This document shows, one piece after another, positions 7,537-15,549 of a DNA stretch of 16,052 bases (its first letter is position 1; each line of letters starts with the position of its first letter). This DNA comes from JBFMAP01 sp964632135 (GTDB lineage Archaea > Micrarchaeota > Micrarchaeia > Burarchaeales > JBFMAP01). The stretch is taken from contig CAZWEI010000028.1 of the NCBI GenBank assembly GCA_964632135.1, positions 1 through 16,052 of the forward strand, read 5' to 3'. A program made the position numbers and the translations under genes. The notes under the pieces were generated by a model that was not told the origin of the DNA, searched no databases, and worked only from the letters and a program-made list of their open reading frames with translations.

Positions 7537-8595
7537 ATGATTGAATTCCTTGTAACCCTGCAAACTTTGCAGCCGCCGATACAAGCGGCATCGTGGGAAA
7601 CCACGAGAAGCTTCCTGGAAAATTTCGTGTGGGGGCCGGGCGGATGGGAGCCTGTCGCTCTCACCGCGGTGCTAATCGCTTTCTTCATAGTCGCCATAGC
7701 GTACATGATTGGCCGCGCGTTCGAAGTGAGGGAGCTCAAGCAGTGGGCGAAGAACGAGTTCTACCAGGCTGCCGCGTCTGCGATACTCGTCATCGGGCTG
7801 ATTGCACTCGTAGACGTATTTATGGGGCAGGCTGCGAGCATCGTCACAGGGGTGGCGAACCAGCAGGGCTGGGAGATAGGGCGAAGCGGAGATCCCACCG
7901 AGGGGAACCCGTTCGCGGTCGCGCACGACATCCTCGACCACACGATAGACTGCGCCAAGGGGCTTTACCGCAAGCTCTTCGTGCTGAACATGCTCATCGA
8001 GCCTGTCGAGAAGACTGCTTTTGAGGTCGGCGGCATAGACACGCAGACGTTCTGGGCGCTCACGCCCGTTGTCCAGGCATCGCACTATTTCTGCAGCAGG
8101 CTTTCCTTCCTTCTCATAGCCGCGTACACGCAGAGGCACTTCCTCTATTTCATAGAGCAGACGATGTTCACCGTGTTCCTCCCGCTCGGGATAATACTGC
8201 GCGCGATACCGTACTCGCGGGGCGCGGGCGCGTTCCTCGTCGCGCTTTCGATAGGGCTGTACATCGTTTATCCCGTGACGATGACCATCCTAGTTGGCAC
8301 GTGGGGCCCGAGCCTTTCGACGTGCGCGCTCCAGCCCGCAGGTACGGTGGAGATTGACGACAACTGCGCTGTCGACGTCGCGAGCATAGGCAAGACGACC
8401 TACGAGGCGCAAAGGAATATCCCGTGGTATCTGAAGTGGCTCGAGCAAACGCTCGCGAACTTTGGGATAATGTTCTGGCTGATGTGGGTTCCCATAGTGA
8501 GCGCGATAATCGTCTTCACTTTCGTGCGAACGATGACCTCCTATCTGGGCGCGGACATAGGGGAGATTGGGCAGGGTTTGATCAAGCTTATTTGA
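7537..8595 (+). CDS. Polytopic membrane protein, array paralogue 6
   Basis: Function unknown; 352 aa from ATG 7537. GTG 7528 is in frame and possible; the start is 4 to 13 nt after the preceding stop, so co-transcription is very likely. The N-terminal 35 residues are amphipathic rather than a signal peptide. Helix 1 (about 39-60) leads to WAKNE-FYQ (70-77) and helix 2. The next loop contains Cys139, and Cys186 lies near a third helix. The second motif is LPLGIILRAIPYSRG (215-229), with Ser replacing the usual Thr. The loop after the following helix has Cys263 and Cys277, a candidate disulfide pair. The last helix is followed by YLGADIGEIGQGLIKLI. The gene ends 35 bp from the convergent glycosylase gene; no clear terminator hairpin or T-tract was seen in that gap. 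Confidence 0.85.
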   Translation: MIEFLVTLQTLQPPIQAASWETTRSFLENFVWGPGGWEPVALTAVLIAFFIVAIAYMIGRAFEVRELKQWAKNEFYQAAASAILVIGLIALVDVFMGQAASIVTGVANQQGWEIGRSGDPTEGNPFAVAHDILDHTIDCAKGLYRKLFVLNMLIEPVEKTAFEVGGIDTQTFWALTPVVQASHYFCSRLSFLLIAAYTQRHFLYFIEQTMFTVFLPLGIILRAIPYSRGAGAFLVALSIGLYIVYPVTMTILVGTWGPSLSTCALQPAGTVEIDDNCAVDVASIGKTTYEAQRNIPWYLKWLEQTLANFGIMFWLMWVPIVSAIIVFTFVRTMTSYLGADIGEIGQGLIKLI

Positions 8596-8630
8596 GCGGG
8601 GTTAGCGGAGCGGGTGCGCGAATTGCAGGC

Positions 8631-9386
8631 CTACAAACCGCGCGCATGGCAGAAGAGATACTGCTGCGCATAGCCGGCGTATTTCCCCCACCGCTCGCGC
8701 GCAAATTCTCGAATTTCTTTTTGCGTTTTTTTGTGGTAGTATTTTTCCATCGCCCGCGCAATCCACACATCCACCGGGAACGCCTCGAGAAACCCGTACC
8801 CGAAAAGGAGCACGCAATCGGCGACCTTCGGGCCGACTCCGGGAAGTTCCATGAGAGCCTCCCTCGCGCTCTCGTAATCCATTCTTCCGATTTTTTCCAA
8901 GTCGAAGGATGAGGAAACGAGGCGCGCGGTCTCCTGCAAATAATCGCAACGGTAGCCCAGCCTGCACGCGCGCAAATCACCGCGAGCCATCTCCTCGGGA
9001 GAGATGACCTCCCCGTTTTTCATCAGGCTCTGCACGTTTTTCCTTATGCGCGGGATGTTGCTGTTTATCGAGCAGATGAAGCACACCAGCGTCTCCCAGG
9101 GCCCGCTGCGCGTGATTCGGAGACCGCGGTATTTCTCTATCGCCCGCCTCATGACCGCGTCAGTCGAGATTTTTTTGTAAATCTCATTCAAATCGTCCTC
9201 GGCGCGCAGGAAATTTTCCGCGTATCGCTCGAACCCGGGCGTGGCGAGCAGTTTTCCCTTCTCCTGCCAGACGTAAATTTTTTTTCCATTCAGGTAGCGT
9301 GAGTATTTCCCGCCGCCCCCTTCCCGCGCCCATACGAACTCCGGCGGCTGCCCGCTTTCCATCGTGAGTTCGAGATTCAGCAGCAT
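8631..9386 (-). CDS. ogg: 8-oxoguanine DNA glycosylase/AP lyase, Ogg1-like (HhH-GPD)
   Basis: This enzyme should remove 8-oxoguanine from DNA and cut the abasic site by beta-elimination (base-excision repair). The 251 residues contain an N-terminal beta-domain remnant with SGQPPEFVW (11-19) and then the helical core with SGPWETL and FICSINSNIPRI, close to the Ogg1 equivalents. GYRCDYL (145-151) and the helix-hairpin-helix LPGVGPKVADC (181-191) follow. Lys187 matches the catalytic lysine (K249 in human OGG1), and Asp206 in FPVDVW matches the catalytic aspartate (D268). The protein is much shorter than human OGG1, and the N-terminal domain is compact. The ATG at 9386 aligns the N-terminus with the family's first strand and leaves 15 nt after the upstream aminopeptidase gene, so it is probably the last gene of the smc operon. 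Confidence 0.93.
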   Translation of the reverse strand: MLLNLELTMESGQPPEFVWAREGGGGKYSRYLNGKKIYVWQEKGKLLATPGFERYAENFLRAEDDLNEIYKKISTDAVMRRAIEKYRGLRITRSGPWETLVCFICSINSNIPRIRKNVQSLMKNGEVISPEEMARGDLRACRLGYRCDYLQETARLVSSSFDLEKIGRMDYESAREALMELPGVGPKVADCVLLFGYGFLEAFPVDVWIARAMEKYYHKKTQKEIREFARERWGKYAGYAQQYLFCHARGL

Positions 9387-9401
9387 AAAACCAACGTCCT
9401 T

Positions 9402-10433
9402 TCAAATAACCCGCGCCTTCTCGCCCATCAGCAGGACGTCCTCGTAGCGCACACCGAACTTTTTTCCGTAGAACGCAGGCTCGAGCGCGAACGCCATGTT
9501 TCTTTTCAGGATATCCTTTGATTTCCTGCCGAACGATGGCGATTCGTGGACAGCGAGGCCGACGCCGTGCCCGAGAGAATGGATGAGCGGTGGCAGACTA
9601 TATTTTTTCAGCATGGATTCCGCGAGGCGGACGCATTCGTTGCATTTTCCGTTTTCTTTCAGCGCGCGCGCAACATCAAAAAATATTTTCTCGACCCGCC
9701 CGTAGGCTTCCCTCTCCTCGACGCATCTGCCCGTGAAAAAACATCGCGTGACATCGGAGCAGTAATTCCCGTATCTCACCCCGAAATCAACCAGGATAAT
9801 CTCGTTCTTGCGTATCTTCTTCTCGGTGCTCTTTCCGTGCGGAAATCTGGTGTTCGCGCCGCTTAGAACGATTGGTTCAAACGCGAGTTTCGCGCCTGCG
9901 GATATGGCGGCGCACTGCAGTTCCGCGGAGAGGGCGCGCTCTGAAATTCCTTCCCTTATTTCGTTCTCGCCGATTATTTTTCTCGCGAGCGCGCACGCCT
10001 TTTTTATTTTTTCAACCTCATCCCCGTCCTTCAGCGCGCGTTGCTCCTCGAGATTTCGCGAGACATCGACGAAATTCCTCCTGGTCTTGGCGCGCAGGGT
10101 GTCGAGCGTGCGCGCGGTGAGGAAGGACTTGTTCACGCCGATTTTTCTGCAGCCGCTGAGCGCGCGCGCGAGTTTCTGGAGCGCGCCGCTCCTGCGCTCG
10201 AATTTTTCCACGTTGAAATTGAAATGTTTGTTTTCAAAAAATTCTTTCGCATATTCGAAGTTTAACGCGGAAACTAAAATCGTCGCTGCCTCGTTTTTTT
10301 TCGCGACGAGGTAGGAGTTGTCGAACTCCGCGCCCGCGAGGTAGAAGAAGTTCGGGTCGGCAGTTTCATAGTTGGCGAGCAGGAGCGCGTCTACGCTTCT
10401 GTTGCTTTTGAAAAAAGTTTCGAGTCTGTTCAT
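9402..10433 (-). CDS. M24 family metallopeptidase (Xaa-Pro aminopeptidase/dipeptidase-like)
   Basis: A cytosolic dinuclear-metal peptidase predicted to remove N-terminal residues before proline or to split X-Pro dipeptides. The 343 residues form a creatinase-like N-terminal domain (about 1-130) and a pita-bread catalytic domain (about 136-343). All five metal ligands are present: Asp216 (LVDFG), Asp227 (SDVTR), His289 (GHGVGL), Glu318 (LEPAF) and Glu331 (RYEDV). His199 (RFPHG) fits the accessory catalytic histidine. The ATG at 10433 overlaps the smc stop codon by 4 nt (ATGA), indicating translational coupling. There is no signal peptide. Exact specificity (aminopeptidase P or prolidase) cannot be read from sequence alone; a methionine aminopeptidase is less likely because of the N-terminal domain. 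Confidence 0.92.
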   Translation of the reverse strand: MNRLETFFKSNRSVDALLLANYETADPNFFYLAGAEFDNSYLVAKKNEAATILVSALNFEYAKEFFENKHFNFNVEKFERRSGALQKLARALSGCRKIGVNKSFLTARTLDTLRAKTRRNFVDVSRNLEEQRALKDGDEVEKIKKACALARKIIGENEIREGISERALSAELQCAAISAGAKLAFEPIVLSGANTRFPHGKSTEKKIRKNEIILVDFGVRYGNYCSDVTRCFFTGRCVEEREAYGRVEKIFFDVARALKENGKCNECVRLAESMLKKYSLPPLIHSLGHGVGLAVHESPSFGRKSKDILKRNMAFALEPAFYGKKFGVRYEDVLLMGEKARVI

Positions 10434-13400
10434 TTGCTCAGCTCTATGCCGACGAGTTTCGAGCCGCTCTTCGTCATGCTGACGCCGATGACCGAATCCG
10501 CCGAACTCAGGACCGCGTCGTTGTGCGTGACCACTATGAACTGCGTGTCCTTCGCGAGCTGCTTCAGCAGGTCCGCGAGCTTCTTGCTGTTCTCCTTGTC
10601 AAGCGCCGCCTCAACCTCGTCGAGGATGTAGAACGGCGCTGGCCTGTACATGTGCATCGAGAATATGAAAATGAGCGTGATTAGCGATTTCTCTCCGCCA
10701 GACATCCCGTCCAGGTACTTAATTTTGTCGTCCTCGGTCTTCACGCGGATGCCCAGCCCGCTCTCGAACGGCATCTGCGGCTTGTCGAGAATTAAGATTC
10801 CCTCCCCCTTGAAAATGTACCCGAAAAGTTTCCTGAAATTGTCGTTTATCGCGATGAACGTCTGCATGAAGATGTTGATTTTCTTCGTTTCAATCTCGTC
10901 TATCATTTTCATTACCGCGCTCTTCTCGTCAACGAGCTTCGCGACCTTCTCCTTTATCTCCTGGATATCGCGCTTCTTCTCCTCGTAAATCTCCGGCGCC
11001 TTCAGGTTCACGTTCCCGAGAGCGAGCAGAGCCTGCTCGTCCGCGGTTATTTTCGCCTCGAGCTCCTCCTTCTTCGCCTCCATGGGGATTATGTCCGCGT
11101 ACGAGGCGAACTCCGCCTTGAGGTCGGTGAGCTTCGTCTCGAGCGTCGCCTTCGTTACCTCGAAACCGCCCAATTCGCGGTTGATGCGCTCGCGCTTCAC
11201 CGTGTATTTTCCCTTCTCGACAGCGAGCTTCTCAATCTCCTTATCAAGAACATCGCGCTCGGCAAAAAGTTTTTCCAGCTCCGCGCTTATGCTGCTTGCG
11301 CGCGCGGTCTTCTCCTCCAATAACTTCGTCGTCTCCGCGAGCGTCTGCTCGAGTTGCTTGATTTCAGAGCGCGCGGCAGCGGCCTCGGACTTGAGGGATT
11401 TCCCCTCGTCGTCTATCTGCGACACGCGCGAATTCACAATTTCGACTTCCCCATTCTTCGACTCGCTTTTTCCCTCGAGCGAGGAGCGCTTTCCGATGAG
11501 TTCGTTTATCTGCTTCTCGAACGCGCTGATTTTTTTCTTGTGCTCGGCGTGCTCGCCACCCTCCTTTTTCATCGCATCGAGCGAAGCCTTCAGGACCGCG
11601 TGCCTCTTCTCCAATTCCCCAACCGCGCGCTCAGCCTCATTCTTCTGCTTTTCCTTCGCGCGCATCTCTTCTTCCGCAGCACCAATTTCTTTTTTTAGAG
11701 ATTCAATCGCCTTTCTCGAGGACTCGAGAACGTCCCTCTCGCGCGCCTCCCTTTCCTCGATGCCCTTTAGTTCCAGTTCGAGCCCCTTCGTCTTCACTTC
11801 AATCTCTGCCTTCTCCTTCCGCGCGCGCGACATCTCCTCGCGCAGGGAATAGAGCCTCTGGAGGACGTCCTCGTGCTCTGCCTTAAACGCCGAAACCTCC
11901 TTCTCGAGTCTCTCGAGTTCGGCCCTCTCCTTCGCTAGGCCGGGCCTTCTCTTGAAGATTCCTCCCGTGATTATTCCCGAAGCCTCGAGAACGTCGCCCT
12001 CGAGCGTCACCATCCGCGCCTTTCCCACTCCCAATTTCTTCGCCGCGTTTATGTCGTCAACCAGAATCGTATCGCCGAAAGCGTAGTTGAACGCGGCGTA
12101 GTATTTCGCGTCGAACTTCACGAAATCAATAAGCATCCCGCGCGCGCCGCTCGCCTTTGAGAGAGCACCCGCCTCCTTGCCTGTGCTCGAAATTTTCCTG
12201 TCAAGGGGTATGAACGTGCATCTTCCTGCCTTCCTCTGCTTGAGCTGCTCTATCGCGCGCGCTGCTGCATCCACATCTTCCACAATGATGTAGTTCAGGC
12301 GCTGGCCAGCCGACGCCTCCACGGCAACGGCGTATTGCTCATCAAAGGAGCACAACTCGCCAACAGTTCCGTAAATCCCATCCACAATTTTTTTATCGCG
12401 CAGTTCGAGAACGACGCTCGTCGCGTCCAAGCCGGATTCGCGCTGGGGCTGCACGCGCATAGCAAGCGAGACGCTTTTTTCCTTTGCCTCGAGCAACTTC
12501 TTATCGATGGCAGGCGAGCGCTGGTTGAGGGATTTCTCCTCCTCGAAAAGCCTGCCCAATTCCTCCTCAAGTGCGCCCTTCTTTCTCTCGAACTCGCCAA
12601 TCTCCTTTCGGAGTTTTTCCTTCCTCTCCTCGTCCCTGCCCGCACCAGAGGATAGCGTTATTCTCTCCAACTCATTATGCTTGAGCGTTACTATCTCGTT
12701 GTTTCTGGCAATCTCGTGCTCCATTTTCAGCAGCAGTTCTTTCTTTGTTTGCAGTTCTCCCGAGGCTCGCGAGAGTTCGCCCTCTGCCTCGAAAAATTTG
12801 CGGTCCGCCTTTCCAAGGTTCTCGAGCGCGGCGTTCTTTTCCTTTTCGCGCTCTGAAATATGGGCATTGACCTCGTTGATGCGCGCGGAGATTTCCTCTT
12901 TTTCCTTTCTAATTTTCTCGATTTTTTCCTCGAGCGTTTTTCTTTCCTTTTCGAGCGCCGATGCGCGCGCCTTTATCCGCTCGAGTTCCCTCTCGCGCTC
13001 CTTTTTCCCGTTCGCGCTCACGCCGAGCGTGGTGCGGAGTTCCTCCAGCTCCTTGTATATGCGCTCCTTCTCGCCCCGCCTGTTTATCTCGCTTATTACG
13101 GCGTCCTTCTTCGCGCTCAACTCGTAAATTTTTCCATCGAGCGCGCCGACCTCCTTCTCGAGCGCGTCAAGGTTCTCCTTCAAATCCACGTAGCGCTTCA
13201 TCGCGCGCGAATGCTCCTCGTCGACGCGCTTCAGTTCCATGTGAATGAGCGAGCCCTTGCTTCTGCGCAGCCCGTTGCTCAGTTCGGTGTACTTGAGCGC
13301 GTCGTCCTTCTCCTTCTCCAACTCGGTGAGGTAGCCCTCGCGCTCTTTCAAAACGATTGTCGCATCGTTGACCTTCTGCTCGACTTTCCCGAGTTCGCTC

Positions 13401-13891
13401 ATCGCCTCCTTCTTCTTCTCATCGAATTCGGCGATGCCGGAAACCTGGTCTATCATCTCGCGCCTTTCCTTCGCGCTCATCTCCGTGATCCGCTGGACCT
13501 CGCCCTGCGCAATCACGTTCTGGCCGCTCGCGCTCAGCCCGGCCGGCCGCAGAACCTCGATGACGTCCGAGCGAGTCATCCTTTTTCCATTGAGCCTGTA
13601 GCGGGTTTTCCCGTCCGCGCGCAGAGCCCTCCGTATCTCGTACGCCTGCCCGCCGTCCACGTAAGCGGTAATCTCGGCCCAGTCGCTTCCGGTTGAGATG
13701 AGGTCAGCGACCTTTTTCGCGCGCAGCGCCTTGAGGCTGCTCTCGCCAAGAACGAACCGAATCCCGTCGCAAACGTTGCTCTTCCCGCTCCCGTTCGGGC
13801 CTGCGAGGCACACGAACCCCTTCGAGAAGGTGATATCAACGTTCCTGAAGGACTTGAAATTGCGGAACTTAATCCTGGTGATGTGCGTCAT
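10430..13891 (-). CDS. smc: Chromosome segregation/condensation ATPase SMC
   Basis: SMC dimers organise and help segregate the chromosome by ATP-driven DNA loop handling. The 1153-residue protein has the full architecture. The N-terminal ATPase half carries Walker A GPNGSGKSN (31-39). Long Glu/Lys-rich coiled coils occupy about 170-480 and 650-1000. The hinge at about 490-645 runs from SVVLELRDKKIVDGIYGTV to LEASGIITGG. The C-terminal half carries the ABC signature MSGGEKS (Ser1064) and Walker B FYILDEVEAALD (Asp1091-Glu1092), followed by FIVVTHN. Length and hinge argue for SMC rather than Rad50, which has a CxxC zinc hook. The start at 13891 lies about 24 nt from a TATA box, implying leaderless mRNA. 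No ScpA/ScpB partner gene lies in the window. It is the first gene of a three-gene operon with the M24 peptidase and ogg. Confidence 0.97.
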   Translation of the reverse strand: MTHITRIKFRNFKSFRNVDITFSKGFVCLAGPNGSGKSNVCDGIRFVLGESSLKALRAKKVADLISTGSDWAEITAYVDGGQAYEIRRALRADGKTRYRLNGKRMTRSDVIEVLRPAGLSASGQNVIAQGEVQRITEMSAKERREMIDQVSGIAEFDEKKKEAMSELGKVEQKVNDATIVLKEREGYLTELEKEKDDALKYTELSNGLRRSKGSLIHMELKRVDEEHSRAMKRYVDLKENLDALEKEVGALDGKIYELSAKKDAVISEINRRGEKERIYKELEELRTTLGVSANGKKERERELERIKARASALEKERKTLEEKIEKIRKEKEEISARINEVNAHISEREKEKNAALENLGKADRKFFEAEGELSRASGELQTKKELLLKMEHEIARNNEIVTLKHNELERITLSSGAGRDEERKEKLRKEIGEFERKKGALEEELGRLFEEEKSLNQRSPAIDKKLLEAKEKSVSLAMRVQPQRESGLDATSVVLELRDKKIVDGIYGTVGELCSFDEQYAVAVEASAGQRLNYIIVEDVDAAARAIEQLKQRKAGRCTFIPLDRKISSTGKEAGALSKASGARGMLIDFVKFDAKYYAAFNYAFGDTILVDDINAAKKLGVGKARMVTLEGDVLEASGIITGGIFKRRPGLAKERAELERLEKEVSAFKAEHEDVLQRLYSLREEMSRARKEKAEIEVKTKGLELELKGIEEREARERDVLESSRKAIESLKKEIGAAEEEMRAKEKQKNEAERAVGELEKRHAVLKASLDAMKKEGGEHAEHKKKISAFEKQINELIGKRSSLEGKSESKNGEVEIVNSRVSQIDDEGKSLKSEAAAARSEIKQLEQTLAETTKLLEEKTARASSISAELEKLFAERDVLDKEIEKLAVEKGKYTVKRERINRELGGFEVTKATLETKLTDLKAEFASYADIIPMEAKKEELEAKITADEQALLALGNVNLKAPEIYEEKKRDIQEIKEKVAKLVDEKSAVMKMIDEIETKKINIFMQTFIAINDNFRKLFGYIFKGEGILILDKPQMPFESGLGIRVKTEDDKIKYLDGMSGGEKSLITLIFIFSMHMYRPAPFYILDEVEAALDKENSKKLADLLKQLAKDTQFIVVTHNDAVLSSADSVIGVSMTKSGSKLVGIELSK

Positions 13892-13908
13892 GAGTAAAAT
13901 TAGCGGGG

Positions 13909-13920
13909 ATATATATTAAA
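13909..13920 (-). promoter_or_regulatory. TATA box of smc; leaderless start
   Basis: On the minus strand this reads TTTAATATATAT, preceded by purine-rich GAGAAAAC as a possible TFB element. Its centre is about 24 nt from the smc ATG at 13891, so transcription should begin at or very near the start codon. No Shine-Dalgarno is visible. The box lies in the 53-bp gap after the pilin operon, so smc probably has its own promoter. Confidence 0.65.
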
Positions 13921-13944
13921 GTTTTCTCTCGAAACTCTCGAGAA

Positions 13945-14487
13945 TCATACCGGCGGCTCTGAAACGGTATAAACGCGTCCGTAGATAACGTGCTTCGAGC
14001 CCGAGCCGTCGTCAGGGCACGCGCTCGCGTCCGAGGTGGTCTCGCAGTTTATGTACGTGACGTTCACGCTGAATTTTTGGTGCGCACCGTATGGATAGTC
14101 GGCAGGATCGTCGAATTCCAGCAGTATGTATCGGCTGTCTCCATTCTCGATAGTCACAGGAGGTGTCGCCGCTGGCGGATCTGTTACGTCAATATAAGAT
14201 GAATCCGAAGTCTCGCCATCTGCTCCCCTCGCGTTTATGCCTGTTATTTTTATTTTGAAGCCGAAGTTATTCGTCAATCTTAACCAGAGAAACTCGGGAA
14301 CGCCCAGGGGCGTGTGCTGGAGTTTGTAATCCACGCATTTGATTCCGGGCTGGAACACGCACTCGCGCGGGAGCGCGCTCTGGAATTTCAGTATCCCGCT
14401 CAGGTAGAGCGCGGAGAGGACAACTAGGAGCGCGACGAGCGCCCATCCATACACGGTCAGGTATTCGATTGCGGATTGGGCTTTCAT
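13945..14487 (-). CDS. Type IV pilin-like protein with class III signal peptide (fourth gene of pilin set)
   Basis: A predicted surface pilin subunit of 180 aa. The start is MKAQSAIEYL at 14487, not the in-frame ATG at 14550, which lies inside the upstream gene; a GGCGTGAT element precedes 14487. The three-residue leader (MKA) should be cut before Gln4 by an EppA/FlaK-type prepilin peptidase, leaving Glu at mature position 5 and a hydrophobic assembly helix (about 12-33) with YGWA. The ectodomain starts with Cys43 and Cys51 and contains an NVTYINCET stretch (an N-glycosylation sequon and a third Cys), a further Cys in ACPDDG, and ends VIYGRVYTVSEPPV. Its first 28 residues are identical to those of the next pilin upstream; the ectodomains diverge but share the Cys pattern. 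It begins 13 nt after the preceding gene. Confidence 0.87.
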   Translation of the reverse strand: MKAQSAIEYLTVYGWALVALLVVLSALYLSGILKFQSALPRECVFQPGIKCVDYKLQHTPLGVPEFLWLRLTNNFGFKIKITGINARGADGETSDSSYIDVTDPPAATPPVTIENGDSRYILLEFDDPADYPYGAHQKFSVNVTYINCETTSDASACPDDGSGSKHVIYGRVYTVSEPPV

Positions 14488-14500
14488 AAAGTCATCACGC

Positions 14501-15010
14501 CTATTCGGCAGGAGCATACACGCGGCCGGAGATGAAGTGCGTCGAGCCAAGCCCAGCGCACGTGCCCGGAGTTGGTGTGGTCTCGCAGTTTATGTAACTG
14601 ATGTTCACGCTGAATTTGTGGTATGAGCCGACAGCTACCGCAGTGGCTAAATCAACTCGTATGTTCTCTGTTTCCCCGTTGTCCACTATTTGGGGCGGGT
14701 TTACATAAGCAGGAACAAAAAAAACAGAACCAGAGCCAGCGCTTCCTCCTGTTTTTGAGCTTACGTTCATGTCCATGATTTTTATCTTGAAGCCGAGGTT
14801 GTTGACGAGTTTCAGGTCCAATGTATCGGCCGGACCTCCGGTTAATTTGAAATCCACGCACTCGAAACCAGGGATGAACACGCACTCGCGCGGAGCAACA
14901 GTCTGGAGCTTAAGAATCCCGCTCATGTACAGCGCTGAAAGTACTACGAGGAGCGCGACGAGCGCCCAGCCGTAAACTGTGAGGTATTCGATTGCTGATT
15001 GGGCTTTCAT
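14501..15010 (-). CDS. Type IV pilin-like protein with class III signal peptide (third gene of pilin set)
   Basis: A predicted pilin subunit of 169 aa. The N-terminus MKAQSAIEYLTVYGWA gives a three-residue leader, Gln as first mature residue and Glu at +5, followed by a single hydrophobic helix. Cys43 and Cys51 (ECV...ECV) open the ectodomain. It carries sequons NVS and NIS, the YHKFSVNISYINCET stretch shared with its downstream neighbour, another Cys near the end (GTCAG), and the close SGRVYAPAE. A Gly/Ser-rich loop (TGGSAGSGS) lies mid-domain. The ATG at 15010 is fixed by AGGTGAG upstream. The paralogue downstream is its closest relative here. Whether it forms adhesive pili or a minor pseudopilin cannot be decided from this sequence. 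Confidence 0.87.
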   Translation of the reverse strand: MKAQSAIEYLTVYGWALVALLVVLSALYMSGILKLQTVAPRECVFIPGFECVDFKLTGGPADTLDLKLVNNLGFKIKIMDMNVSSKTGGSAGSGSVFFVPAYVNPPQIVDNGETENIRVDLATAVAVGSYHKFSVNISYINCETTPTPGTCAGLGSTHFISGRVYAPAE

Positions 15011-15013
15011 CGA

Positions 15014-15020
15014 CTCACCT
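15014..15020 (-). promoter_or_regulatory. Shine-Dalgarno of third pilin gene, overlapping the stop of the second
   Basis: On the minus strand AGGTGAG lies 3 nt before the ATG at 15010 and overlaps the TAG stop (15019-15021) of the upstream pilin gene. This suggests the genes are co-transcribed and translationally coupled. Confidence 0.7.
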
Positions 15021-15528
15021 ATGACGGCTCCACCAGACCCGAGATTCGCGCTTCTGAGATGTGGACATAACCCGTGGTGCCTAGTTTCCAGTTCAAGAAT
15101 ATTTTTCCTGCGAAAGATTCGCCCACCTTCCCTGTTGAAGGCGAACCGCTCTTGTCAAAGCAGAGCCTGCTGGGCAAAGCGCCTGAGAGCACGCCGGGGT
15201 CTAGTGTAATTGACAGCGTTTGCTTTGCGAGATTTGGAACTCCGAGGTAGTTCAGGCCGACATCGCGCACGCAGGAGATTTCAGTCAAAGTTATCGCTTG
15301 CTGTTGCGAATGCTGCACGATAACGCTCACGTTGATGTTGCTTGCCGTTGTATTTTTGATGGCAAAGGAAACACACGTCATCTCAGGCCCGAAAGCGCAG
15401 CGCGAGACGGTCTGGGGCTTGAACACGCCCGAATAATACAGCGCGGCCAGGACAACTAAAATCACTAATACGGCCCATCCGTAAGTCATAAGGAACTCCA
15501 CCGCGGACTGGGCTTTAGCTTTTCCCAT
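15019..15528 (-). CDS. Type IV pilin-like protein with class III signal peptide (second gene of pilin set)
   Basis: A predicted pilin subunit of 169 aa. The leader is six residues (MGKAKA) before Gln7, with Glu11 as the +5 residue; FLMTYGWAVLVILVV begins the assembly helix. After GVFKPQTVS comes a Cys pair (RCAFGPEMTC). Further single cysteines lie at ISCVRD and RLCFD, and NTT and NVS sequons are present. GESFAGKIFLNW near the C-terminus is shared with the pilin upstream (GDSFAGKIFLRY), placing these two in one subgroup, separate from the two downstream genes. The G-rich stretch GGGGGGGTATAG precedes the ATG and may act as a ribosome-binding site. The gap to the upstream stop is 21 nt. Confidence 0.87.
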   Translation of the reverse strand: MGKAKAQSAVEFLMTYGWAVLVILVVLAALYYSGVFKPQTVSRCAFGPEMTCVSFAIKNTTASNINVSVIVQHSQQQAITLTEISCVRDVGLNYLGVPNLAKQTLSITLDPGVLSGALPSRLCFDKSGSPSTGKVGESFAGKIFLNWKLGTTGYVHISEARISGLVEPS

Positions 15529-15549
15529 CTATACCCCCCCAAGCGGGAG

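Noticed and set aside
8596..8630. Convergent gap between the array and ogg as a shared terminator
   Set aside because: No hairpin or oligo-T run is visible on either strand; transcription must end here or beyond, but no site can be identified.
11082..11852. Ser/Phe-rich plus-strand open frame of 256 codons
   Set aside because: It is antisense to the SMC coiled coil; its composition is simply the complement of Glu/Lys codons.
13924..13944. Small inverted repeat (TTCTC/GAGAA and palindrome TCTCGAGA) after the pilin operon
   Set aside because: The stem is only 5 bp with an 11-nt loop and no clear T-tract on the minus strand, too weak to call a terminator.
14488..14550. 21-residue N-terminal extension of the fourth pilin
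   Set aside because: It would overlap the preceding gene and place a long polar leader before MKAQSAIEYL, unlike its paralogues.
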